Origin: Aselliscus stoliczkanus
Taxonomy: Eukaryota > Chordata > Mammalia > Chiroptera > Hipposideridae
Reading direction: 5' to 3'
DNA length: 64,000 nucleotides
Assembly: GCA_033961575.1 (NCBI GenBank)
Contig: CM066735.1
Coordinates: 90,527,449 to 90,591,448 of the forward strand
Shown: in pieces, positions 35,291 through 46,579 of the stretch
Layout: every line of letters begins with the position of its first letter
Position numbering within the stretch: the stretch's first letter is position 1
Notes under the pieces: model-generated
Seen by the model: the letters and a program-made list of their open reading frames with translations, nothing else
Database searches by the model: none
What the model was told of the DNA's origin: nothing
Made by a program: the position numbers and the translations under genes

Positions 35291-36284
35291 GAAGTAAAGG
35301 CATCATAGAATTCACTGTCTTGTCTAGTCTAGACAGGAAAATCAGCAACTAAAACATTAAGTCTTAAGTGTTTTGAGGTGAAATGCGACTATGGTGAAAT
35401 AGTCAAAATTGCATTTATAACAGAAAACCTAACAGTATAAATAAATATTAATCAAATTCATGTAAAAAGGTCTCAAATGATGCACCCTTGGCTGGTGCAA
35501 GTGCTCAGTGATGCTTTCAAGGATCCAGGCTCTGGCAATGTCTACAATTTCCCTTCCTTATGGTGTGGGATTGTTTCTTATTCTCACTCAAGATGATTGC
35601 TGCTTCTCCAGGTTTCTAGTGGGAAGAAGAAAGAAAGGGCAAAGGGCAAAGTGCTTACCAGCTCAGACTATTTATTTTTTTAATAAGAGAAAAATTGTCT
35701 AAAAGCTCTACTCCAGTAATCTTCCCCAAAGTCACGCTGGTCAGAACTATGTCACTTGACCCTCGCCAGAGAGTGAGAGGCGGCACATAGGAGTGAGTCA
35801 GCACATCAGTGCTGAGTACCATCAGCGCTATCACTGGAGCAGAAAGATGCACACAGTGAGAACAGATGTGGTCAGATGCATAAAGCAAGCAGAGAGATTT
35901 TCATGTGCTACAAGGTTGGATTTAGCCTTAAGACAATGAGAAAAACAAGAGATATTACGGGATTTGTATTTCAGAAAATGCATTTTTACTCCCATTCTAA
36001 TCACATCTGAAAGTACCAAATCAGGAACCACCCAGGACTCCATGTAAGGAAGACATGGCTTTGCACTCTACCATCTGTGAAATTAACAAATCACAGATTC
36101 ATCGTTCTCTAAGTTAGCACGGTGGTTGAGGCTATGATTGTTTTTTTCTTTTTAATGGAGTAAAGGGAAATATAGCTTAAGAAAATAAACTAAACTGAAG
36201 TCAGAGAAAATGAGCCATGATGGTACCAGTGTAAAAAGCAATGTACACTGGAGTACCTGCTATTATGCCACACATCTTCTTATA
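35291..36284. other. Unique DNA
   Basis: No repeat recognised. 35700-35900 is GC-richer (CCTCGCCAGAGAGTGAGAGG CGGCAC). Three overlapping frames of 64-77 codons exist, none with recognisable motifs. Confidence 0.4.
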
Positions 36285-36588
36285 CTGTGGCAGCCACAAG
36301 AGTGCAACTCACAGACCGCCAACTACATAGATTCTTCCTGTCCCAGGGCCTGAAGTGTGGTGCTGAGCTTTCCTTAGGCTGCATTGAGGTCTTAAGCTTC
36401 CCCAGCCTTCCTCACTCTGTCCTTTCCTTGGGGTCAGACTTGCATCCTTCATTTTCCTCATCCATGCACCCTCCTCATCTTCCTCAGCTCCCTCCCCATT
36501 GTCATTCACAGGCATTCCCCCTAATAATATCCTTGCACATGTAATCCCATCTTGGCATCTGCTCCTTAGAGGGCTTAGACTAACACAC
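36285..36588 (+). repeat. Possible LTR remnant, sense
   Basis: The 3' end CCCCCTAATAATATCCTTGC ACATGTAATCCC, CATCTTGGCATCTGCTCCTT and AGACTAACACA resembles mammalian LTR 3' ends (AATAAATCCC..., GGCATCTGCTTCT..., AGACTAACACA). A pyrimidine-rich stretch precedes it. The 93-codon minus frame and 85-codon plus frame inside it are by-products. Confidence 0.45.
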
Positions 36589-36591
36589 ATG

Positions 36592-36692
36592 GTGCATCAT
36601 TTAATCCTCAACACAGTTCTATGAGGTCAGTACTATCTTTCCCACTTTAGAGATTAGAAAAGTTAAAGAACTTACTCAAACATAGGCCCTGT
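36592..36692 (-). repeat. MIR fragment, antisense
   Basis: TTTAATCCTCAACACAGTTC TATGAGGTCAGTACTATC and CACTTTAGAGATTAGAAAAG are antisense MIR. Confidence 0.75.
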
Positions 36693-37008
36693 TTAATTAG
36701 ACAGGGCTAGTGTAAAGAGTTCAACTATTTATTTTGGGTATTAACATTTTTATTTTCCTCTACTCTAAGAGAAAAGACTGATCCTATTAGATACATGTGG
36801 AATTCCAGGCCAACCTTTTAATCAGACTTCAAATATGGTATAGGGAACAAATTACAGAATGGTAACATTCCTTCAGAAATACAAGTGTTTCTTATTTTTA
36901 GAATTTGTGATTTTGGTACCTAGGTAAACTTCAAAATATGACTTATTAAAACTATTTTATATTATAGTGGTAACATTTTTTTTTGCAGTTTGTGTCAAAG
37001 CTTCTTTT

Positions 37009-37082
37009 TTTTTTTTTTTTTTTTTTTTGAGGGCAGTGTCACTGGCCCTCATATGTGGGACCGAACCGGGGCCGCTGGCTTC
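37009..37082 (-). mobile_element. 5'-truncated short SINE with 14-bp duplication
   Basis: A T tract leads into GAGGGCAGTGTCACTGGCCC TCATATG, TGGGACCGAACCGGGG and CCGCTGGCTTC, and stops in the anticodon-arm region, without A box. TCAAAGCTTCTTTT lies at 36995-37008 and again at 37083-37096, so this too inserted as a partial copy. Confidence 0.92.
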
Positions 37083-37096
37083 TCAAAGCTTCTTTT

Positions 37097-38747
37097 AAAG
37101 TGGATGATGAATTATGTAAGTTACTCCATGCTGGCACACACAAAATATTGATGTTTCTCAAAATATGCTCCCTTTACCAGCCCTCACCTGACAATTTACC
37201 AGAAACATGATATATTCCACTTGAGTGTCAAGATCATAAAGATAGAGATTTACTATAGAAGTCTCTCATCCTAAGAGTTGCATCATTTTATTAATGTATT
37301 GACTTTGATTCAAGTGTTACTCATTATTGGCAATTTCCATGCTTACTTAATGTATGCCACTAAAAAAAAAAAAGTCACTACATGTCCATTTTACCCCATT
37401 TATTCTTTTGTTTTAAAAGCAAATGTATTTTGGCTTGGAAGTGTTTGGGGCCTTTTTTTCTCATCTGGGGCTCAGTCACAGGGCAGGTCAGTCAGCGTGT
37501 TCCTGGGCCCCAGTGGCCCCTTCTATAAAAACATGATAATATCCCCTGCCCAAAGTGTCCGAGGGTCTTTGAACAAAGACAAAGCATGCATGTCAAATTG
37601 AATGCTTCTAGAGATACATGTCACTTACACAAAACACTGAGCATTTTAGAGTAGCTCTCAGTCATTAGATGAGTGTTACTGCACTCTTGCCAACTCCTAA
37701 TTTTGTCTTAATATATAATTTTGTCTTAATGTAATATGTTTTTATGCTTATGGTCTCATCCTACTTCTCTGCCCAATGTATCATTTCTATTTTATTTCCT
37801 GTGGTCAAAAGGCTGTCCTACTGTAAAAAATAAAAAGTCTTTTGGGTTGAAGTATGATTAGTTATCCAATTTTTAAAATTATAGAAAATTTTTATAGCTA
37901 TTAAACAAGGAGAAACTTTGATAGAAACTTATTTTAGTGATATGGGGCTTTAAGTTCTCCAGTAGACTTTGAAAGTACCTCAAATGGTTTTTCTAAGACT
38001 TATCAAATGACTAGTAATTATGCCTCTTGCCCTTTTGCTTAGAGGCAACTTGTTTATCTCAATATGCTTTGAAAGATTTAGAAAAATCAAAGTATTTTTA
38101 ATTTAAAAACATGCTTGCCAATACAAAAATAAAATACTTTGATCTTATGTGCTTTGTATTTTTGCTAAAACCTTTAAACTGCAATTATAGTATATGTAAT
38201 TTGTATAAAATAATCACTATATAGCAAGATTGACAGTCAGTTCTCATTGTCAAACCAGTCAGCCAAATTAGACTTACATTTACCAGAAAAGGTAAGACTT
38301 CATTTCTTATTTCAAATAAACATGTCAACAAACATTCCTGTGATCACCATATCCTTATTTCAGAGACAAACTTGAGCATTCTTTGACATGTCAGGAGATA
38401 AAAAAGGGAGGTCATTGAATTGTTGCCTCCTACTCCATTGACTCTACCATATGTTTAAATTCAGAAAATTCTCAACACAAACCAAATTACACACTTCTTG
38501 TATCTCAGATTGTCCTCAACAAAACATATCTAACTCTCAAAGCCCTACTGATGAGCCCTGGTAAGATTCGAGAGGGTGTTTCTTTTCTAAAGTGGGAAAG
38601 AAGAAATGGATCCAACTGAGGTTGGATATGAGGCTCTGAAAATGACTCACTGGAAACACATACTCTTTCTATTCTATTGACTTACGTTCTCCTAAAGTGT
38701 TAACAGGTTAGGTTCACATCAAAACCCAACAAAAACAAGAAGATGTG
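37097..38747. other. AT-rich unique DNA
   Basis: 37505-37580 (ATAATATCCCCTGCC, GAGGGTC) may be a MIR scrap. The 107-codon frame at 37278-37601 has no recognisable domain and is probably chance. Confidence 0.4.
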
Positions 38748-38966
38748 TTTTGGAAGCAGCACTCTTAGTCTCTGGGGACCCGTGAATCTGTGCTCAAATT
38801 CTACATCTGCTATTTCAAAGCTATAGGAACTTGGACAAGCCATTTCACCTTCCTGAATCTCTATAAAATAGAGATAATGATAGCATCCATGTCATCAGGT
38901 AATTAGGAAATGTGATGAAGATATATGTATAAACACGTAGCACCTGATACAGTAAATGCTGAATAA
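38748..38966 (+). repeat. MIR SINE, sense
   Basis: CTCTGGGGACCCGTGAATCT GTGCTCAAATTC, CATCTGCTATTTCAAAGC, GGAACTTGGACAAGCCATTT, TAGAGATAATGATAGCATCC and TAGCACCTGATACAGTAAAT keep the full MIR order. Confidence 0.85.
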
Positions 38967-40689
38967 AATATCAGCATACATAAAGACCTAATGATTGTAC
39001 AATTTAAGCATGCTTCCAAAAAAGTGAGAACTCAGAGAGGAGCTGTTCCCTCCCCCTACCAGTCAGAAAAAGCTCCCTGAAAAAAGCTGAACTGGGTATC
39101 ACATAAGTTTTAGATGAAGCGAGAGGGGCTAACAGGCATGCTGGAACCCAATTCAATAGTATTTGGAACCTAATCACCGTCATAAGTATAAATATAATTT
39201 ATATTTTATACATGTTTTTAAGAATTGGTCATCATAGGCTTTGGTGACATTGTGCTTACCTTTTTATTTTTAAAATCTCCATAAGGCTTAAATTTTGTTC
39301 TCTTATCTTTTTCCTTCTTTTAAATAGGGGCCCCATGATAATGCCCACTATTTCCCTCTCCTTTTATTTTATTTGAGGATTTCTTTTTAATCTTTTATTT
39401 CATTGGTTTGTGTCCCCCCTTAATACTCCTGGGCTCATTTTAAACACCCCATTGCACACTGACAATCATAGTTCCTGGCTCCCAGGAAGGGACATAGGCT
39501 TGGAAATTGTTCTGTGGTTGACAAGCACAGTCATAGTTAGATTCCCTTTTTCCCTTTTCCATGTTATCGGCCATCAATTCACACCACGATTTTTACTCAG
39601 TTTACACTGAGTCAAATACCTAACTAACATATTTAACAGAGCATAGTTTAATTCCTACTGATAGAGGGAAGAAAAAAAAATGAGACAAATTTAAGTTTTC
39701 AGTTATGCGAAACCTATCCTATCGTTTTCAAATGCTGGATCAATGAACCGTGTGTGTATGTATGCATTCCAAATTATATAAATGAGTTATTCAAAAAATC
39801 TGAGAGTTATGTATTGCTTCATATTCCTTTCTGACACAAGCAACCAACTTTTTCCTATAATGTTATTATACCATTGCTTTCAGGGTATTGCTGCTCAAAC
39901 TGAATGGGCTACTTGGCTCAAATTAGACATGCTTAGCAACATATTTAAGGACTAAGATTGTGTTAAATACAGGGGAGTCAGTCCTCTCATCCCACCTTTA
40001 GAGAAGTAGGCAAACAACTCTATTGTGCCAGTTTTCAAAAAAACATTTTTTTTAAAGCAAGCTTTGGCAAATTAGATAATTATTAGGCAAAACAATACAG
40101 TGCCCAACATGATGCATTAACAGTTTCTAATGTTATTGAACTGAACGACAAGAGAGGCACTTTGTTCTTACTTACTTGGCAGACAATTATTCTTTGCTCC
40201 AGCAATACTTCATGTGCATACTTCCAAGGAAGACTCATGAATGCAAAGGTTCATTAAGGGAATGAGAGAATCGATTGTAAAATGGAAAAGGCCGGGTGAG
40301 GTCATATTTCAAAGAGATGAATATGGTACACTCCATTATGTTGTAATCAGCCTCTCTCTTTCATTCCACAAACTGTAATAGTTTATCCTAATTTTGAAAA
40401 AAAGGAAAAATAATTCTTGCAGCCTCTGACCACCTATATTCCTAAAGCCAGGGAAGGAGGCACACATGCTGTAGGCATTTTCCATTTACCACAGTCCTTG
40501 GAGTCTACCAAGCCAATGTTCCTGACCATTTTTCTCCTTAATAAGAAAAACATTCAAATGCTGCTATTATTGCTGCCCTGGCAAACCACACTTAATAGAT
40601 GGGACTTGCCCTGTACATGACACTTGCAACATCAATCAAGACTGAATTTTATTTCAATTTATTATAGTTGCTGTCCAAATGAAAAAATG
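38967..40689. other. Unique AT-rich DNA
   Basis: No gene or confident repeat seen in about 1.7 kb. Confidence 0.45.
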
Positions 40690-41340
40690 CTTATATCGTA
40701 AAAGTGTCTTGCAATATAAATGTGCCCATGATGTAATCACAGATTTCAGGCAAAAAAAAAAAAATCCTGATTTGGGTTAAACATTTACCCATCCTTCCTC
40801 CTAAATTTTTCATTGAAGTTAAACATAACAAAATAATGGGACCATTAAAAGGTGATGCTGGTACAAAGCAGAAGTCACATGTTAAATATTTTATATCTTT
40901 ATGAGGGAGCTTTATTATATTTTCCTTCTTTAAGAAGGGAGTTGATATTTCCAAATGATCTGGGATAAATGACTTTAATTTCACTTTCATTGAAGGCTCA
41001 TCTGCAAATTTTTTTTTACACCCCTGGAAATGACCATTTATCAAGGAAGCAGCACTACCCAGCTTATTAGTCTGGAATTCATCCTTGGCCACAGCTGTTG
41101 GCCGGCAGAAGATCCTCTGGGTCCTACTCAGTTCCCACTGGGCTTTTGTCTCCAATGAGGGGGAGAAGCAGATGTCAAGAGATGCTTTTCACCAATGGCA
41201 AAATAATAAAAAATAAATCATACAACCTTCTGCCTCTCACATGACTGATGGGTGACGCACCCTACGAAGAGCCCAGCAGGTTTCTCAAGGAGCTGGAAGG
41301 CCTGGAGGATAATTAAGTACCGATTCTAGGCTGCCAAATC
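40690..41340. other. Repeat-free stretch carrying a 154-codon minus-strand frame
   Basis: No repeat is recognised. The frame 40691-41155 (minus) starts with ATG and encodes a Lys/Phe/Ile-rich sequence with no domain, signal peptide or paralogue I know. One segment carries Cys-Asp-Phe-Cys but no partner zinc ligands. The codons mirror local AT-rich composition. More likely conserved noncoding DNA or chance than a gene. Confidence 0.3.
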
Positions 41341-41348
41341 CTCTCCTT

Positions 41349-41650
41349 CAGTGGTGCTCAAATCGAAGCATGCTTGACAATCATCTGGAAAACATGTTAC
41401 TCCTTCTGTTACTGAAGAGAAGACCATTTCATAGACACATGACCTTTGCCATTGCTCTCCTGCTGTCTTGAAATGTGTAATACTTTTTGAACAAGGGGCT
41501 CCACATCTTCGTTGTGTAGTGGACCTGACAAATTAAGTAGCTAATCCTGACAGAAGGTCAAGGGTAGAGCAGGAGAATTTTCATTTCTAACAAGATCGTA
41601 GGTGGTGCTACTGCTGCCAATCTGGGGACTACACTTTGAGAGCTATGTGT
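41349..41650. mobile_element. hAT-Charlie MITE, diverged
   Basis: The ends CAGTGGTGCTCAAATCGAAG and GGGGACTACACTTTGAGAGC are hAT-Charlie termini. GAGAATTTTCATTTCTAACA AGAT and GGTGGTGCTACTGCTGCC inside are MER5/MER20-like motifs. The centre (about 41400-41520) is unfamiliar, so this may be a longer sibling or contain an insert. Confidence 0.65.
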
Positions 41651-42249
41651 TAGAAGTCAGAATGCTAAATATTTGATGTCCAAGCCACTTCAAGCAAGAG
41701 GAGGTCATGAAGAAATTTTGGCAAATGTATTGTGAATAGAATTTGACCAAGAAGGGCCTCCTTCTTGAGTCTACACAACTCCTCCAAAAAATAGATTCTT
41801 TACCCTTTCTCTTGCTCATCTTCTATGCAGTTGCAGGGCCTGTTGGTACAGCAGCCATCTTGCAACAATAAAGATAAATATAAAATGCTGAACACGTTGG
41901 AGCAGAAAGCTAAAAACAGCCACCACAGTATGGGTTTCTACTATAGGGGAAGGAGGAATTCCTAGCAAATAAAGCTGATCAGAAAAAGAAATCTTTGTAC
42001 TACAATTATATAAAATTGAAAAATATTCACCCAAAACCTTTACCGAAACAAAATATTGTTAACACTTTGGCACAGTGCCTTCCAATGTTGTTTGTTCTAT
42101 ACATAGGGTTATTTTTAGCCAGTGCTGTGATCATATTATGTAATCATACTACATACAAAATTGTGTATCTAGATGTAATCACAAAAATAGTAAATACCAA
42201 AGTTGTTGTCTAGTTGTATCAATCATTCTCGTGATAACAATGCTGTGTA
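41651..42249. other. No feature seen
   Basis: Unique DNA; the two 72-codon frames overlap on opposite strands and are unsupported. Confidence 0.45.
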
Positions 42250-42470
42250 ATTGTTGGCGCTTCGCAGTTTGCAAGGCTATTTCACAAGCATTATCTCACT
42301 TGCTGGCAACAATCCTATGAGTCAGTATGGAAGGGAGCAATTCCCCAACCGAAGGATGAATCATTCATTACAGAAATGTCTGAGAGTGCCCAGTTAGCCT
42401 ACTGAGTGGGGACTCAAACACTGGTCTCAACTCCTAACCCCATGCCTTTCCACTCCAAGGCAAAAAATAA
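42250..42470 (-). repeat. MIR SINE, antisense, degraded
   Basis: TTCACAAGCATTATCTCACT, CAATCCTATGAGTCAGTATG, AGTGGGGACTCAAACACTGG and TAACCCCATGCCTTTCCACT follow antisense MIR order. Confidence 0.75.
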
Positions 42471-42870
42471 TCCATTTTCAAGGTCATAGAATGCCAAATA
42501 AACCATGAGGTCTAAAGTCTTTCCCCACTCTATTTACCCAATATAGGAAGTTGGACTAACATTCTCAAAGTCGATCTTATTTTCCCCTGCTTCTAAGAGA
42601 CGCCCGTGGGAAAATTTAAAGGTTCTATAATGAGTAAGTTTCAAAAGACTGAAGTCTACAAATCTCTTTTTGGCAATTCACAATGCAAATTAGAAGTAAA
42701 GTTTCTTAAAAGTCCTGTCATTTTTTAAAAACTTTTGTTTAAACCAAAATTTATCATAGTTATTTGATCAAACAATGTTTTCTTCAAAGAAAAAAAAACT
42801 CATCAACACCTCTCAGAACACTGTGTTCTATGGAGGTAAAAGTCCCTTCTGATTTTAAGGCTTTATTGAA

Positions 42871-43341
42871 TACATAGTTGTCTCCCTTATCCACAGATTT
42901 GCTTTTTCCAGTTTCAGTTGCCCACAGTCAACCACAGTCCAAAAATATTAAATGAAATAAACAACTCATAAGTTTGAAATTGCACATCATTCTGAGTAGT
43001 GTGATAAAATCACGCACTGTCCAGTTCCATCTCACCTAGAATGTGAATCATCCCTATAGTTATTTAGTAACCATCTTGGTTATCAGGTCAACTTTCAGGG
43101 TATCAGAGTGCTTGTGTTCCAGTAACACTTATTTACTTAATAACGGTCCCAAAGCACAAGAGTAGAAATGCTGGCAATTTTAATATGCCAAAAGAAGCCA
43201 TAAGTTCTTACTTTATGAGAAAAGATATGCATGTATAGGAAGAAAAGCATATTACATGTAAGGTTTGGTACTCTCCATGGCTTCAGGCATCCACTGGGGG
43301 TCTTGGAACATATTCCCTGAAGATAAGGGGAGACTATTATA
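42871..43341 (+). mobile_element. Tigger-type (pogo) non-autonomous element with coding remnant
   Basis: The inverted ends read TACATAGTTGTCTCCCTTAT and, from the right inward, TATAATAGTCTCCCCTTATC, bounded by TA. Landmarks include TTCAGTTGCCCACAGTCAAC, AAAATATTAAATGAAATAAA and CATCCACTGGGGGTCTTGGA. At 43145-43225 the sequence encodes a relic of a Tigger transposase N terminus (a Pro-Lys-His-Lys-Ser motif shortly after the start region); the rest of the gene is deleted. Confidence 0.88.
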
Positions 43342-43800
43342 AAAGAAATGGGAGACCCAGAAAAAGAATGACAACCACATCAAAGTTATCAAGTATTAAT
43401 ATTGTACCTAATAATATTTGACCTAAATAAATAACTTTACCATTTATAGCTTCAAAATAATAGTTTTTTACTTGCAATATACTTTTATAGTATATAATTA
43501 TGGCATTTGCCAGGATTAAGAAAATTGGTCATTTCAATGTAATAAAACTTTTATTAAAGTAGAAGTGACATATTAATTTCAGGAACAATCTACCCCTTCA
43601 CATAAGCATAATTTAGAAAGAACAAATTTCTTTTGAATGATCGAGAATAACACGTGCTACTCAAAATTAATAGCCCTAACTTGAGTTGCAGAAATCACCC
43701 CTGAGCGCTTCACTTCATGTATTTATTTTACTATTAGGTTTTTCAACAAAGTTCACTTGGTCACATTTAATTGAGTTAAACAGCTATGCCTAAGGTTAGA
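43342..43800. other. AT-rich unique DNA
   Basis: No feature recognised. Confidence 0.45.
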
Positions 43801-44060
43801 AATTATGAAATGACAGATATGAACAACTACCCAAAATGGCAATGCCCTGCTTTATGAGGGAGGACAGACAGGGCCTGATGCTGGCGTTACACGTTTATTT
43901 AATTAGCAGCAGTCTAATTTAGACATAAGTGTCAGAGACAGACATCAGGGATGCCAAATCGGACAGTGTCTGACTTCCAGCCATTTTCCACATGCTAACC
44001 TTACAGACAATGGCTTCCCATTCAGACACATTGAGACATGTTCTTTTCCTGGAAGCTTGG
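43801..44060. other. Candidate conserved noncoding element
   Basis: Repeat-free, denser in GC than its flanks, with homeodomain-type cores in TTTAATTAGCAGCAGTCTAA and a GGACAGACAGGGCCTGATGC segment. It lies between a Tigger element and a mariner. Texture-based call only. Confidence 0.35.
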
Positions 44061-44246
44061 CCAGTGGTTGGATGTGAAGGGTTAACTTCTGGGCAAGTTC
44101 AATGTGTACATTATTTTTCTAGGTTAGATTTTAGAACTGTTCAAATTTTGGTATGAGGCAGATCTAAAAAAGAGGTTTATTTTTCTACTATAGCAGTAAA
44201 TACTTCCCCATTCCATGTTCATTAGTCATTCAACCAAGACTGTCTA

Positions 44247-45503
44247 TTGCGTTGTCAGAAAAGTCATGATGCATATTTGCAACAGATAGCACTAGTTCAT
44301 TTTTATAAGTACTAGAGTCATCATATCTATGTTATTGTTATATCATTTGACAGCTGACAGTTCTAGCTTCATAAAAAAAAAACTGGGCGATTTGGTTGAG
44401 TTTTGGAGATTTTACAACAAGTTGAAGATGGAAGACCAAACTGTGCATTTTTGCCATATTTTACTGTTTTACTTCCATAAAGGGAAGAACATGCATCAAG
44501 CTTGTGAAAAGTTGCATAAAGTTTACGGTGACAATGCTCTACAAGAACGTCAGGGCCAAAGGTGGTTCATGAAATTCTGTGCTGGTGATTTTGATCTCAA
44601 CAATGCTCCTCGGTCAGGGAGGCCCCCCCAAGGTTGATGATGACAAAATAAAGGCATTGATAAAGTCAAACCCACGTTACATGACACGAGAGATTGCAGA
44701 AACATTGAACATCCATTATTCAAGTGTTCACGACCTCCAGAAGAAGCTGGGATACGTAAGCAAGCTCAGTATTTGGGTTCCACATGAACTCGAAGAAGTT
44801 CATTCGATGGCACGTATAAACATCTGCAATATGCGCGTTAAACCTGAGGAAAACAATCCTTTTTTGAAGTGACTGATAAGTCATGATGAGAAGTGGATTG
44901 TTTATAACAATGTGGTGCACAGTCTTAGCTCTGATGTGATAATTCGTCTCAAATGACATCAAAAGCAGACATCACCAGAGGAAGGTTATGCTCTCAGTGT
45001 GGTGGGATTTTAAAGGTGTCATGTTTTTCAAACTCCTATCAAGGAACCAAACTATCAATTTGAATGTGTACTGTTTGTTGGTAGTTATACAGTTTGAAAG
45101 ACTTCATCATCCAGAAACGTCCAGAGCTTGTTCATTGTAAAGGAGTTGTGTTCCATTGTGATAACACGAGACCACACACAAGTTTGATCACCCATCAAAA
45201 ATAATTGGAGCTTGGATGGGATGTGTTGCCACACCCACCATATACGCCTGACCTTGCACCATCAAACTTCCACTTTTCTCGCTCTCTTCAACACTCCTTG
45301 CGAGGTATAATGTTCAATTCAGATGAGGCTGTAAATCAACACCTTGTTCAGTTTTTCGCAAAAAAGGACAGATCCTTCTATTAACAGAGAATTATGAAGC
45401 TCACTGAAAGATGGCAAAAGGTTATCGAACAAAATGGGCAATATATAAACAAATGACCTTTGAAAAACAGACAAAATAGGTCATGACTTTTCCAACAACC
45501 CAA
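44247..45503 (+). mobile_element. Full-length mariner (Tc1/mariner) transposon, 1.26 kb
   Basis: The left end TTGCGTTGTCAGAAAAGTCA and the right end, read inward, TTGGGTTGTTGGAAAAGTCA form inverted terminal repeats with three mismatches over the first 20 bases. TA dinucleotides flank the element at 44245-44246 and 45504-45505, the target used by this superfamily. The length is standard for mariner. The same ends appear in the 81-bp MITE at 23566-23646. The interior holds one broken transposase gene. Confidence 0.93.
44428..45456 (+). pseudogene. Broken mariner transposase
   Basis: The relic spans about 343 codons, the usual mariner length, from ATG at 44428 to TGA at 45454 (after Arg-Trp-Gln-Lys and Gln-Asn-Gly-Gln-Tyr, a typical mariner C terminus). 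The N-terminal part has the helix-turn-helix region and the Arg-Ser-Gly-Arg-Pro linker; WVPHEL follows. It is broken by a frameshift in the C7 run at 44623-44629, TGA at 44870-44872, small indels near 44990-45010 and TAA at 45202-45204. The first catalytic Asp (44885, HDEKW) and second (45160, DNTRPH) remain. The third position is Asn (45265-45267, APSNFH), giving DD34N. It cannot make an active enzyme. Confidence 0.92.
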
Positions 45504-45577
45504 TAGACCATTGCAGCAAGCTTCAGAGAAATGCTAAGATGAGCACGGGGAAGGGTGTGTGCAATACTCTTCACAGT
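45504..45577. other. Short spacer between mariner and L1
   Basis: No feature seen. Confidence 0.5.
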
Positions 45578-46156
45578 CCCTTTTTTACTGTAGCAAAATA
45601 ACCATAAAATGTACAATGTAACAATTTTTAAGTATACAGTTCAGTGACATTAAACACATTCACAATGTTATACAATCAATACCATGACCTATTTCCAGAA
45701 CTTTATCTTAAATAAACTCTGTACTCTTTAAATAACTCTCCATTCTCCCCTCCCCCCAGCCTCTGATAAGCATTATTTTACTTCCAGTCTTTATGAATTT
45801 GACCATCCTAGTTACCTCATTCATATAAGTGGAAACATGCATTATTTGTCCTTTAGTGTCTGGCTTATTCGACTTAGCAGGATGTCCTCAAGTTTCATCC
45901 ATATTGTAGTATGCACCAGAATTTCATTCCTACTTAAGGCTGAATAATATTCCATATTGTGTACATGTAACATATTTTGTTCATCCATTCATCTATCCAT
46001 AAACATTTGAGTTGTTTATACTTTTTGATTATTATGAATAATGCTCCTTAGAACATGGTTATACAAATATCTGTTTGAGTCCCTACTTTGACTTTTGGGG
46101 GGCATATACCTAGGAATTGAACTCTGGATCACATGCTAATTTTATACCTAATTTTT
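45578..46156 (-). repeat. L1 3' end, antisense, first part
   Basis: ACCATAAAATGTACAATGTA ACAATTTTTAAG, CCTCTGATAAGCATTATTTT, TTCATCCATATTGTAGTATG and AAGGCTGAATAATATTCCAT are the reverse complement of an L1 3'-UTR and ORF2 end. The copy is cut by the SINE at 46157 and resumes at 46580. Confidence 0.92.
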
Positions 46157-46565
46157 CTTTTTTAAAAGATTTTTTTTTTTTAATTGAGGAATTCGGGGAG
46201 GGGAACAGACAAGTTGCTGTCTTTTTGTCCTTCAGTCTAGTTGCGGAGGATGTTGCTTCACTGGCCCATGTTGGTATTGTCATTGTGCTCTTCCCAGATG
46301 AGGCAGATTGGTCGCCAGCCTCTGGATGTCGCTCACCACGGCTATTGGCAGCTCATGCTCGCTGCTGGCCACTCACTGTAGCCTATGGCAGCCCACTGCA
46401 GCAGCGGCTGCAGCCTACACCATCTCCAGGGCTCGCAGCCCAGCCCCAGGTGGAGCTGTTGTTAGCTGTAGAGGGCAGTGTCACTGGTCCTAATATGTGG
46501 GATCCAAACCAGGGCTGCTGGCATCGCAAAACCAGCTCTAAACCAATGTACCACTCGGCCAGCCC
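46157..46565 (-). mobile_element. Long tRNA-derived SINE inserted in L1
   Basis: Reverse complement of the long VES-like SINE: tail GGGGAGGGGAACAGACAAGT, CTTCAGTCTAGTTGCGGAGG, GTTGGTATTGTCATTGTGCT, then the tRNA head ending CACTCGGCCAGCC. TATACCTAATTTTT is duplicated at 46143-46156 and 46566-46579, both within L1, which dates it after the L1. The 154-codon plus-strand frame over it is antisense SINE sequence, not a gene. Confidence 0.93.
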
Positions 46566-46579
46566 TATACCTAATTTTT

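Noticed and set aside
36287..36590. Opposed 85- and 93-codon frames
   Set aside because: They lie in a pyrimidine-rich LTR-like sequence whose composition depletes stops.
37278..37601. 107-codon plus-strand frame
   Set aside because: No domain, no start context, no splice or codon-use support; contains a long Lys run from an A tract.
44329..44872. Two overlapping frames that could be listed as host genes
   Set aside because: They are the frameshifted halves of the mariner transposase and are bounded by the transposon's inverted repeats.
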